This document shows positions 1-7,379 of a stretch of 11,926 nucleotides of DNA, in pieces (position 1 is the stretch's first letter; every line of letters starts with the position of its first letter). The notes under the pieces are model-generated. The model searched no databases and was not told the DNA's origin. It saw only the letters and a list, made by a program, of their open reading frames with translations. The DNA comes from JAPKEZ01 sp047638975 (GTDB lineage Bacteria; Planctomycetota; UBA1135). Both the position numbers and the translations under genes were made by a program. Location of the stretch: assembly GCA_047638975.1 (NCBI GenBank), contig JBLINB010000049.1, positions 1 through 11,926 on the forward strand, written 5' to 3'.

Positions 1-367
1 ACGCTGAACAGATACATGCCGTCAGCGCCACGAACAAAATCATGCGCCGCTCGTGTCCGCCAGAAAGCTTCATTACTAGTCCAGCAAAAAACTCAACTGC
101 GCCGGTGCGCGATAATCCTTCGCCCATGACATAGAGCGCAGCAACCATCACCACCGCTGGGTTGCCGAATAGATTCATGGCGTCGTCCACGCCAAGCAGA
201 CGAGTTTCTATATCGAAACTATTATCAAAGATTTTGATGATATATCCGGACACGACCAACACCACAACTAAGCCAATGCCAATTGCGTCTATGCCAACCT
301 TCTCAAACACTAGCAGTAACAAAACTGCAGCGACTAAGACCAGAACGAGGATACCTTCGATTCCCAT
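1..367 (-). CDS. SLC13-type (DASS/anion) permease, N-terminal part
   Basis: Inner-membrane anion/organic acid transporter of the SLC13 (divalent anion:Na+ symporter) type; only the first 122 residues lie in the window and the rest runs off the left edge. Two hydrophobic segments are visible at about residues 4-21 and 28-45, followed by the family-like stretch FGNPAVVMVAALYVMGEGL (residues 67-85) and SRTGA, typical of the N-terminus of SLC13/TrkA-C permeases. ATG at 365-367 is the first in-frame start; no clear Shine-Dalgarno lies upstream. It starts 21 bp after the stop of the formate dehydrogenase catalytic gene on the same strand, so it is probably co-transcribed with it. The substrate cannot be told from this fragment; a link to formate or another small acid would be inference from position only. 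Confidence 0.8.
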   Translation of the reverse strand, partial: MGIEGILVLVLVAAVLLLLVFEKVGIDAIGIGLVVVLVVSGYIIKIFDNSFDIETRLLGVDDAMNLFGNPAVVMVAALYVMGEGLSRTGAVEFFAGLVMKLSGGHERRMILFVALTACICSA

Positions 368-388
368 GGTTGTAATTATCGGCAAAAA

Positions 389-2998
389 CTACCGTTTATG
401 TAAGCGTACTGCGCAAAGCTTATATTCTGGAGTGCCCACATCTAAATCTTTTCCGTCGCCGGTTAACACATTAGCATTAGCCTCAGCGTAGTGTATGGGC
501 ATCCAAATAAGTCCATTTGTCACTTTTTCACTTATTTTTGCGCGCGAAGTGATGCTGCCACGCCGCGACTGTACTGTGATTTCTTCATTATCGGCAATAT
601 CTGACTGACGGGCATCTTCCGCTGAAATCTCAAAAAAGCACTCGGACTGCTTCTCGGCGTGTCCAACATTTCTACGCGTTTGTGTCGCAGAATTATAGTG
701 ATAAAGGGTTCTGCCAGTGCTAAGCGTGAACGGATAGTCATCGTCGGCCTCTTCCCACGGCTTAATATGATCAAGCGGATATAGCTTTCCTTTGCCGCGC
801 TTCGGAGCGCCTTCATGCAAAAACTTTGTGCCGGGATGCGAGGTGTCTGGGCATGGCCACTGAATACCCTCGTCTTCAATGCGCTGATAGTTGATGCCGG
901 AAAAATCAGGTGATAGTCTTGCAAACTCGTCCCATACTTTGGACGGCTGCGCTTCGCCCCAATCATGCCCCATCTCATTTGCTAAATCAAAAATGATTTG
1001 TAAATCGGTGCGCGCTTCTCCTGGAGCTTCAACGGATTTACGTACACGTTGCACGCGACGCTCTGAATTCGTAAAGGTGCCTTCTTTTTCAGCAAAGCAT
1101 GTCGCGGGGAAAACAACGTCGGCATATAAGCGCGCAGTTTCATTCAAGAAAATATCTTGGCTGACTAAAAAATCTATTTTGTCAAAGCCCAGGCGCACAT
1201 GTTCGAGATTGGGTTCTGAAACCATTGGGTCTTCACCCATTACGAAAAAGGCTTTGACGCTATCGTCGTGCATACCTTCTAGCATTTGGTCTAAGCGCAG
1301 GCCTGGCGTTTGCGAAAGATTGCATCGCCACGCCTTCGAAAATTTCTCTAGCATGGCATCGTCTTCGACTTCTTGATAGCCCGGTAGGTACACGGGGTTG
1401 TTGCCCATGTCGTTGCAACCTTGCACATTGTTTTGCCCGCGCAGCGGGTTTACACCTGTTGACTCGTAGCCTAAGTGTCCGGTGATTAAGGCTAAGTTAG
1501 ACAAACTACGCACGTTGTCGACTCCGCAAACATGTTCGGTGATGCCGAGGGTGTAGTAAATGCCGGCGCGTTTATATTTTGCATAGATGCGCGCCGCACT
1601 ACGGATGTCGTCGGCGTTTACTTGGCAAACTTCGGCAGCGCGTTCGACCGGCCATTCGCTGGCAGCGGCACGCATCTCTTCAAAACCCTCGGTTAATGTT
1701 TCGACGTATTGATGATCGTATAAATCTTCTTCAATAATTACGTTGGCAATCGCATTCATTAATGGAATGTCGGTGCCCGGTTTAATTTGCAAATGCACGT
1801 CGGCGCGTTCGGCAAGCCACGTTTTACGCGGATCTACAACCAGTAGTTTTGCGCCGTTGCGCATCGCCTTTTTCATGCGTAGCGCTAACACTGGATGCGC
1901 TTCTGTAGTATTACTGCCGACGACTAACAAGCACTCGCTGTTTTCAATTTCAGCAATCGAGTTCGTCATTGCGCCGGTACCTAATGATCTGACCAGACCA
2001 TAAACTGTTGGTGCGTGTCAGGTTGCAGCACAAGAATGAACGCTGTTGGTGCCGACCACCACGCGCGCAAATTTTTGCAAGGCATAAACATCTTCATTAG
2101 TGCATCGCGATGACGCCAAAAACGCAATGCTGTCTGCACCATATTGTTGCTTAACTTTTTTAAGACTTGAAGCTGTATAGGCAAGAGCTTTTTCCCAGCT
2201 AACCTCTTCGAATTCACCACTGTCTGCGTTGCGTATCAGCGGCGTGTGCAAACGTTCAGGGTGGTTAATAAATTGCCACGCGAATCTACCCTTGGTGCAC
2301 AAGTGCCCATCATTGGGCCCAACACCGGTTTGCGCATCTATATCAATAATGGTATTGCCTTGCGCTTCGATATCTATCACGCAACCTACCCCGCAATAAT
2401 TACACACTGTGCGCGTGGTTGACATCACTTCGGTGCTATCCACATTAAACACATCAAGGCTTTGCTTACTGTATAAAGCATCGGTTGGGCAAGTGCCAAT
2501 ACATCCACCGCATAGTTCGCAACTGGTATCTAAAAACGATTCGCCTTGCGTCGGCTGTATGAAAGAATTACTACCCTGGCCAACATGCTCGAGTGCGGTG
2601 CACTGCATAACCTCGTCGCAATAACGCACGCAGCGATCGCACATAATGCATTGCGTCGGATCGTATCCGATAAAGCGGTTGCCGTCCGACCAGGTTTCAA
2701 TGGCTGCGCGCGAGGTGCACGCCAACATTTCATCAACTGTATTAAGGACCGCCTCTAAGCGCGGTGATGCGGTAGAGATCACCATGTTGGGGCTGGCCAG
2801 TGTTTTGCAGGACGGAACCAAGCGCGGTGATCCTTCAAGTTCTACCAAACAAGTACGGCATCCGCCGTATGCTTCAAGCCGTGTATCGTGGCAAGCGGTT
2901 GGCAAAGGAATGCCTATTTTAGCGCAGGCTTCGAGCAACGTTTCGCCGACAAGCACTTCTACTTGCCGCCCGTTAATTGTTAATTTATTATCCAGCAT
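389..2998 (-). CDS. fdhA: NAD-linked formate dehydrogenase catalytic subunit, selenocysteine-containing
   Basis: Mo/W-bis-MGD formate dehydrogenase alpha subunit (FdsA/FdhA type), interconverting formate and CO2 in the cytoplasm. It reads as one 869-residue protein if the in-frame TGA at 2018-2020 encodes Sec327; without recoding it splits into two ORFs in the same frame. Domains: plant-type [2Fe-2S] ferredoxin (C36, C47, C50, C64); two [4Fe-4S] motifs (C117/C120/C123/C127 and C160/C163/C166/C170); the Mo-proximal [4Fe-4S] (C199, C202, C206, C234, context CNYCGVGC); the active site AAT-U-HAPTV, then GAMTNSIAEIEN and SNTTEAHPV; and a C-terminal molybdopterin-dinucleotide domain (STGRTLYHYNSATQTRR). 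The ATG at 2996-2998 is preferred over an upstream TTG because GAGA lies about 6-9 nt upstream; this start overlaps the fdsB stop by 11 bp. The His-Cys cluster motif found in many FdsA/NuoG proteins is not visible between C64 and C117. The alternative reading is a Cys-to-stop mutation. Confidence 0.9.
1979..2020 (-). promoter_or_regulatory. candidate bacterial SECIS region (weak fold)
   Basis: A bacterial SECIS should lie in the roughly 40 nt starting at the UGA. Counting U of UGA as 1, the mRNA has GGUCU at nucleotides 22-26 and a U at 17, the same offsets as the apical loop and bulged U17 of the E. coli fdhF SECIS. The apical stem pairs poorly by eye: G16-C30 is possible, but the next pairs are mismatched or G-U. 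An outer ACC/GGU pairing (nt 9-11 with 40-42) is possible. GGUCU also encodes the conserved Gly-Leu, so its presence may reflect protein constraint alone. Confidence 0.35.
2018..2020 (-). other. in-frame UGA, predicted selenocysteine codon (Sec327 of FdhA)
   Basis: The frame is open on both sides of this TGA, and the flanking residues (C-A-A-T-U-H-A-P-T-V-x-G-L) align with the formate dehydrogenase active site, where E. coli FdhF has R-V-U-H-G-P-S-V-x-G-L and FdsA has R-V-C-H-S-P-T-V. The UGA therefore sits at the residue that ligates Mo/W, followed by the conserved His (H328). No other stop or frame disruption occurs in the 2.6 kb gene. Recoding needs SelA/SelB/SelC, none of which is in the window. 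Confidence 0.85.
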
Positions 2999-4265
2999 GT
3001 TGAGTCTCAAAAGCAAAGTGACGCTTTAGTTGGTGGATGATTAGTGGAGCCGTAAACCCTAGACCGCAGATAGAGCCGAGCTCCATCGTTTGTAACCAAT
3101 CATCAATGGAGCCGTTGTGCGGCCAAGAATGATTTTCGTCGGCTAAGTAATCAGAAAATTCGGCGCAACCGATTCGGCATGGCGTACATTGTGAACAGGA
3201 TTCTTGTGCGAAGAATTGCATTATTTGTTGAGAAACTTGCAATGCACTACGCTTACTAAATACAGTAATCCCGCCGGTGCCAAGCGCGGTGCCATGCTCG
3301 CCTAGACTTTCATTATTCATTGGAGTGTTGAGTAGTGATGCTGGCAGTACTCCGGTAGCCGCGCCGCCGGGTATCCAACAACTCACTTGTTCGCCATCGA
3401 TGATGCCGCCGGCATAGTCGTCTATTAAGTTTTGGGCACTGATGCCAAGTGGCGCTTGATAGACTCCGGGATTATTGACTGCGCCAGAAATAGAAAATAA
3501 ACGCTCGGCATCTTGCGACCACTCGCCACTTAACATGCGCGACGCCCACCAAAAAGTTTCTACATTATTCACCAACGTCGGCAATCCCCATAAACCGTTG
3601 GTCGTAGGAAATGGCGGCTTATGCCGCGGCTGTGGACGCTTGCCCTCCATGCTTTCGATTAGTGCTGTTTCTTCTCCGCAAATATAAGCGCCGCCGCCAA
3701 TACAAATATCTAAACAGAAGCCTTCTCCCAATCCTTCGTTCTCCGGTAGCGGGTATTGACGCTCCGGATCATGCGCGAGTCCACCGGATTCTTGAATTTC
3801 TCCAACAAGATCTTGCTCGCCGTGCTTAACAAACCACTCGAGCTTGGACAACTCTATCAGGTCAAGGCCGCCATCCGACAGTTGCGCGGGACGTCCGGGA
3901 AAACCGCTTGACTGAAAAACGCGACCGGAATGAGGTGCGAGTTTATTAGCAGCGACTAATTCTTTTATTTTCTGCTGAATAATTTTCGCTTGACTTACAT
4001 ATTCTGGGCGCAAATAAATAAATCCGCGCTGCGCATCAACGTATTCTGCCGCACGGCACATGCCATCAATGACTTCGCCGCAATGATTGTCAAACAGCCA
4101 TCCATCTTTAAAGGTGCCTGGCTCGCCTTCGTCGGCATTACAAATAATTACTTTGCCAAAATCTGGAGCGGCATCACGTACCGCATTCCATTTAAAAGTA
4201 GTTGGAAATCCGGCGCCACCACATCCGCGCAAACTATCGAGGCAATCAATGTTCATTACATGCAT
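2988..4265 (-). CDS. fdsB: formate dehydrogenase NADH/FMN-binding beta subunit (NuoF/FdsB-like), short N-terminus
   Basis: Diaphorase subunit that would pass electrons between NAD(H) and the FeS chain of FdhA via FMN. Visible motifs in 425 residues: FMN loop LRGCGGAGFPTTFKW (12-26; most relatives have R where C15 stands), NADEGEPGTFKD (43-54), NADH-binding GGGAYICGEETALIESMEGK (190-209), KPPFP (216-220), and the C-terminal [4Fe-4S] ligands CSQCTPCRIGC with C400. Two oddities: only about 12 residues precede the FMN loop, whereas NuoF has some 60 and FdsB/HoxF have a further thioredoxin-like [2Fe-2S] domain; and about 60 extra residues (about 115-178) lie before the GGAYICGEE motif compared with E. 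coli NuoF. An in-frame stop at 4299-4301 prevents a longer start. ATGs at 4263-4265 and 4254-4256 are candidates; neither has a clear SD. It overlaps fdhA by 11 bp and the divergent lipoprotein start by 6 bp. No FdsG/NuoE gene is beside it. Confidence 0.85.
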   Translation of the reverse strand: MHVMNIDCLDSLRGCGGAGFPTTFKWNAVRDAAPDFGKVIICNADEGEPGTFKDGWLFDNHCGEVIDGMCRAAEYVDAQRGFIYLRPEYVSQAKIIQQKIKELVAANKLAPHSGRVFQSSGFPGRPAQLSDGGLDLIELSKLEWFVKHGEQDLVGEIQESGGLAHDPERQYPLPENEGLGEGFCLDICIGGGAYICGEETALIESMEGKRPQPRHKPPFPTTNGLWGLPTLVNNVETFWWASRMLSGEWSQDAERLFSISGAVNNPGVYQAPLGISAQNLIDDYAGGIIDGEQVSCWIPGGAATGVLPASLLNTPMNNESLGEHGTALGTGGITVFSKRSALQVSQQIMQFFAQESCSQCTPCRIGCAEFSDYLADENHSWPHNGSIDDWLQTMELGSICGLGFTAPLIIHQLKRHFAFETQHAG

Positions 4266-5123
4266 AATATAGAGGTGCGCATCTTCACCCCACTTTGTTT
4301 AGGCGCGGTTCTTTTTACCGCATGCCAAAAAGAACTTCCGGCCCCGTTGCCGCTAAGTGGCTGGCGGATCGTTACGATTGCTCCCTCAACGGCCGACAAC
4401 ATAAGTGCTTTAGGCCTTGGCGAACTAGTAATCGGCGTCTCTGAATGGTGTGCAGTAGAAGAATTCGCAGAATTACCACGAATTGGCGGATTAGGCTCGC
4501 CATCTCTTGAGAGAATTCTTGAATTAAACCCAAATATGGTATTAGTTCAAGGGCGCCAAGATGTTCTGCGAAAGTATTGCTTACAGAATAATATTTTCTT
4601 TAAATCGTTTAACACCGACAGCATAAGCGATTGGCGCCAGGAAATTGGCTGGCTGGGCCAGGCCTTGCAGTGCACGGAGCAAGCGGATCTTTTGCTAAAC
4701 TCTTTCGATGAAAGCTTAGACGCACTCGCCAACAGCGGTGAAACTGTCGATTGCTTACTGGTAGTGGGTCGACGAAGTTTTCAGGTAGCTGATCTACTTG
4801 TTGCAGCAAACGCTAGTTTCTTAAGCGAACTACTGTCTGCCGTAGGCGGACGCAACGTTGTAAACGAAGATGATAATTATATTTTTCTACAAGAAGAATT
4901 GTTGCCGCAGCTAAACCCACAAATCATTTTCGAACTGCATGCTGCCGAAGAAAACGCCAGCGCCTTAGACATTTGGCAAGACTCTTTCGCAGGACTAGAC
5001 GCTGTAAAAAACAATGAGTTGCATAGTCTTTTTCGAGCTCAGGCCTTAATGCCAAGTTCGAAAATGATTGAAACGGCGCGCTTAATGTCGCAAATTATTC
5101 AACAACAAAAGCTTGTTCAATGA
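4260..5123 (+). CDS. BtuF/FepB-type substrate-binding lipoprotein of an ABC importer
   Basis: Envelope lipoprotein that would capture cobalamin, heme or a ferric siderophore and deliver it to the downstream ATPase/permease. The 287-residue product has a short charged start, a hydrophobic stretch and a somewhat atypical lipobox (F-T-A-C, C22). The mature part has the periplasmic-binding fold signature IAPSTADNISALGLGELVIG (40-59), LPRIGGLGSPSLERILELNP and the FNTDSISDWRQEIGWLGQAL helix, as in the Fe3+/B12-binding PF01497 family. The ATG at 4260-4262 is chosen because the signal peptide begins there; a GTG at 4275-4277 would give a tighter signal peptide (MRIFTPLCLG...). The open frame continues upstream only as the antisense of fdsB. 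No SD is obvious at either start. Its 3' end overlaps the convergent gmhA-like gene by 29 bp. The ligand cannot be decided from the sequence. Confidence 0.85.
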   Translation: MHNIEVRIFTPLCLGAVLFTACQKELPAPLPLSGWRIVTIAPSTADNISALGLGELVIGVSEWCAVEEFAELPRIGGLGSPSLERILELNPNMVLVQGRQDVLRKYCLQNNIFFKSFNTDSISDWRQEIGWLGQALQCTEQADLLLNSFDESLDALANSGETVDCLLVVGRRSFQVADLLVAANASFLSELLSAVGGRNVVNEDDNYIFLQEELLPQLNPQIIFELHAAEENASALDIWQDSFAGLDAVKNNELHSLFRAQALMPSSKMIETARLMSQIIQQQKLVQ

Positions 5124-5697
5124 TCTCACAGAGGTTGTGACCGAAAAACAGGTGTGCCTCTTGAATGCGCGGAGTATCGTTACTTGGCGCGATAAAACAA
5201 ATATCGCATTGCGCCGCAAGCTTGCCGCCATCTTTACCAGTTACTCCCACCACTTGTGCGCCAACCTTTTGCGCTGCACTTACTGCGCGTAAAATATTCT
5301 CGCTGTTGCCACTAGTCGAAATCGCAAAAACGATATCGTTGGCACGCACATGTGCCAAGACCTGGCGCTCAAAGACCTCCTCTGCGGGGTAATCATTCAC
5401 CAAGGCGGTATACACACTAGAATTCGTGGTCAACGCATGTGCATTCAAGGGCTGGCGTTCGCACAAGTATCGGCCAACAAGTTCGGCTGCCCAATGCTGC
5501 GCGTCTGCTGCACTGCCACCGTTGCCAATAAAAAATACAGCGCCGCCAGCCCTTAAAGACTCGATTGCACATGCCGCCGAATCTTCTACCGCCTCAATGA
5601 AAGAGTCGTCTAATGCTGCAAAAGTGGACTGCACCTCGTTGATGCGCGTGCGAAGCTGGGATACGTGGTCGTTGCTCATGTCTCTAAATTTTAACAT
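5095..5697 (-). CDS. gmhA: SIS-domain phosphoheptose isomerase (GmhA-like)
   Basis: Cytoplasmic sedoheptulose 7-phosphate isomerase, first step of ADP-heptose synthesis for the LPS inner core. Of 200 residues, the SIS-domain core reads FFIGNGGSAADAQHWAAEL (55-73, with candidate catalytic E72), ALTTNSSVYTALVNDY, ISTSGNS (126-132, phosphate-binding), GVTGKDGGKLA (151-161) and RIQEAHLFFGH (177-187, two His near the expected catalytic base). Length matches GmhA (about 190-200 residues). Starts at 5697 and 5679 are both possible; the latter (MSNDHV) has AGAG only 2 nt upstream. The close paralogue DiaA, a DnaA-binding SIS protein, is the main alternative, but STSGNS and TGKDGGKLA fit GmhA better. 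It sits antisense between the lipoprotein and the ATPase of one ABC system, convergent with the former and divergent from the latter (34 bp gap). Confidence 0.82.
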   Translation of the reverse strand: MLKFRDMSNDHVSQLRTRINEVQSTFAALDDSFIEAVEDSAACAIESLRAGGAVFFIGNGGSAADAQHWAAELVGRYLCERQPLNAHALTTNSSVYTALVNDYPAEEVFERQVLAHVRANDIVFAISTSGNSENILRAVSAAQKVGAQVVGVTGKDGGKLAAQCDICFIAPSNDTPRIQEAHLFFGHNLCEIIEQAFVVE

Positions 5698-5731
5698 CGC
5701 GGCTGTATTGCTTAAGCGGTGTTGTCAAAAT

Positions 5732-6406
5732 ATGCGCATGAGCCTGCGCGCTGACCACCTGAGCTTCGCTTATAGCGACGGACAAGTTGTTCTTAACGAC
5801 TTGTGCTTTGAGCTCATGCCCGGTGAATTGCACTTTATCGTCGGTGCCAACGGTTGTGGTAAAAGCACCCTGCTGCACTGCTTAAGCACTAATGAAAGCA
5901 CTGCTTTTTTGCCGCAGACCATCCAGCCAAGTCAGCGGTTTAGTGTGCGCGAAGCTGTAGAGCTTGGCGCACGCACATCCGGCCATAGCAACATCGAAGA
6001 CTTAATGTTGCAACTAGATATAAAGCACCTCGCGCAGCGTGATTTGGACCAATTGTCTGGTGGAGAATATCAGCGGGTACTGGTTGCGTCCGTTCTTGCC
6101 GAACGTTCAAATTTTTTGCTACTTGACGAGCCAAGCTCTTCGCTTGATCTGCATCACCAAGTTCACCTTTTTAGGATTTTAAAATCTTTCTGCGCCGAAG
6201 GCCTAGGCATTGCCGTTGTTTGTCACGACTGGAATATCGCCAGCCGCTATGCCGACACCATTAGCATTTTACATGACGGGGAAATACTCGATAGTGGTAC
6301 ACCACAAAAAGTAATCACTTCGACTAATCTCACCACCCTATTTGGCAACGATGTGGTGATAATAAAAATAAATAACTTACCGGTGGTGGTGCCGGCAAAT
6401 GAATAA
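5732..6406 (+). CDS. ABC importer ATPase (BtuD/FepC/FhuC-like)
   Basis: Cytoplasmic ATPase powering cobalamin, heme or iron-siderophore import with the downstream permease. In 224 residues all ABC motifs are present: Walker A GANGCGKST (38-46), Q-loop Q62 in FLPQT, signature LSGGE (108-112), Walker B FLLLDEP (128-134), D-loop SSLD and switch His in VVCHDWN (H165). LHDGEILDSGTPQKVI (180-195) is the usual C-terminal turn of FecE/BtuD proteins. The ATG at 5732-5734 is taken as start (a second is at 5738) because the next residues, SLRADHLSFAYSDG, begin the ABC domain; the open frame upstream is antisense to gmhA. It overlaps the permease by 8 bp, so the two are translationally coupled. It is at the short end for the family, and the family alone does not settle the ligand. 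Confidence 0.9.
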   Translation: MRMSLRADHLSFAYSDGQVVLNDLCFELMPGELHFIVGANGCGKSTLLHCLSTNESTAFLPQTIQPSQRFSVREAVELGARTSGHSNIEDLMLQLDIKHLAQRDLDQLSGGEYQRVLVASVLAERSNFLLLDEPSSSLDLHHQVHLFRILKSFCAEGLGIAVVCHDWNIASRYADTISILHDGEILDSGTPQKVITSTNLTTLFGNDVVIIKINNLPVVVPANE

Positions 6407-7349
6407 AAAATATTTATTGCTACTTGCCATCGCCGCATTTTCCCTAGGCTGTTGGCTGCTTGCGCCCTATTTCGGGGCAGCCACTTATAGCCCTCAAATA
6501 CACAATTTAAGGCTTCCACGAGCGACTTTAGCATGGCTGACCGGCGGATCTCTAGCTGTCGCTGGATTATTAATGCAAAGTTTATTGCGCAACGATTTAG
6601 CGACGCCTTTTACTTTAGGAGTAGCCTCTTCCGCCAGCTTCGGAGCTTTTTTATGTTTTGCTTTTCCAACAATCGTTAGCTCTATTTGGGCGCCACAATT
6701 ATTGGGCTTTGCCTTCTCTGCTCTAACGTTGTTGTTGATTTTGCGCCTCACTAAATCTAAGCTCGGCAACAACGGAATTCTTTTAGTCGGCATAACTATA
6801 AACTTTATTTTCGGCGCGGCATTGATGATAGTGCGTCACCTCGCGCCACCCTATCGCGTTACCAAACTGGAGCACTGGTTAATGGGGTCCATAGAAACTT
6901 CTAGTTATGATTCGTCTATCGTGATTGCGATTGTTGCGACGCTCTGTTTAGTGATTGCTTGGCGCCTACGCAACGACCTCGACCAGTACGGATTTGACGC
7001 CACCGTCGCTGCTGCGCGCGGGGTAAATGTGCCGCGCCTTATTCAGAAAGGATTGCTAATCAGTGGTCTATTGACCGCTGCCGTAGTTACCCAATGCGGG
7101 CCTATTGCCTTTATCGGGCTAGTCATTCCGCATGCCCTGCGGCCATTTTTCAGCAGCTCCCACCGCCTAATGATTCCGGCTTGCTGGCTGCTTGGATCAG
7201 GCTTTTTGGTTGCTGCCGACACTCTGGCCCGAAGCCTGCTTATCTTCGGGCTCTCTAGCGATATCCCTGTCGGAATTCTCACCTCACTCATAGGTGGGCC
7301 CGCTTTTCTTCTCATTATTCTTCAAAAGACCACTAAGCGCTCACATTAA
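6399..7349 (+). CDS. FecCD/BtuC-type ABC importer permease
   Basis: Polytopic inner-membrane permease of the BtuC/FecCD family, 316 residues, working with the overlapping ATPase and the lipoprotein at 4260-5123. Family signatures are clear: LRLPRATLAWLTGGSLAVAG followed by MQSLLRNDLATPFTLGVAS near the N-terminus, the cytoplasmic coupling region AAARGVNVPR, and the C-terminal GPIAFIGLVIPHALRPFF, then SSDIPVGILTSLIGGPAFLL. Hydrophobic segments repeat along the whole length, consistent with 8-10 membrane helices. It starts inside the ATPase stop (…GCAAATGAATAA). It ends 30 bp before the prolyl isomerase gene, with no terminator hairpin visible. Substrate class (cobalamin, heme or ferric siderophore) is unresolved; no B12 riboswitch or Fur box was recognised. 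Confidence 0.9.
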   Translation: MNKKYLLLLAIAAFSLGCWLLAPYFGAATYSPQIHNLRLPRATLAWLTGGSLAVAGLLMQSLLRNDLATPFTLGVASSASFGAFLCFAFPTIVSSIWAPQLLGFAFSALTLLLILRLTKSKLGNNGILLVGITINFIFGAALMIVRHLAPPYRVTKLEHWLMGSIETSSYDSSIVIAIVATLCLVIAWRLRNDLDQYGFDATVAAARGVNVPRLIQKGLLISGLLTAAVVTQCGPIAFIGLVIPHALRPFFSSSHRLMIPACWLLGSGFLVAADTLARSLLIFGLSSDIPVGILTSLIGGPAFLLIILQKTTKRSH

Positions 7350-7379
7350 AGAGAAGATTCGGCTAAAATTTCCGGCATC

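Noticed and set aside
532..1376. Open frames on both strands within the 3' half of fdhA (532-978 minus, 891-1376 plus)
   Set aside because: They lack recognisable domains and lie entirely inside the well-conserved formate dehydrogenase reading frame.
389..1969. Separate gene starting at the ATG at 1967-1969 after the TGA
   Set aside because: It begins in the middle of the formate dehydrogenase active-site domain in the same frame as the upstream ORF; one Sec-containing gene explains both.
3990..4259. Long N-terminal extension of the binding lipoprotein
   Set aside because: It is antisense to fdsB, and a signal peptide with lipobox starts at 4260.
4200..4330. Cobalamin riboswitch or Fur box ahead of the binding lipoprotein
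   Set aside because: The region is coding on the opposite strand, and neither a B12-box-like sequence nor a Fur-box palindrome was recognised by eye.
5426..5731. About 100-residue N-terminal extension of the ABC ATPase
   Set aside because: This stretch is antisense to gmhA, has no ABC homology, and the ABC domain begins right after the ATG at 5732.
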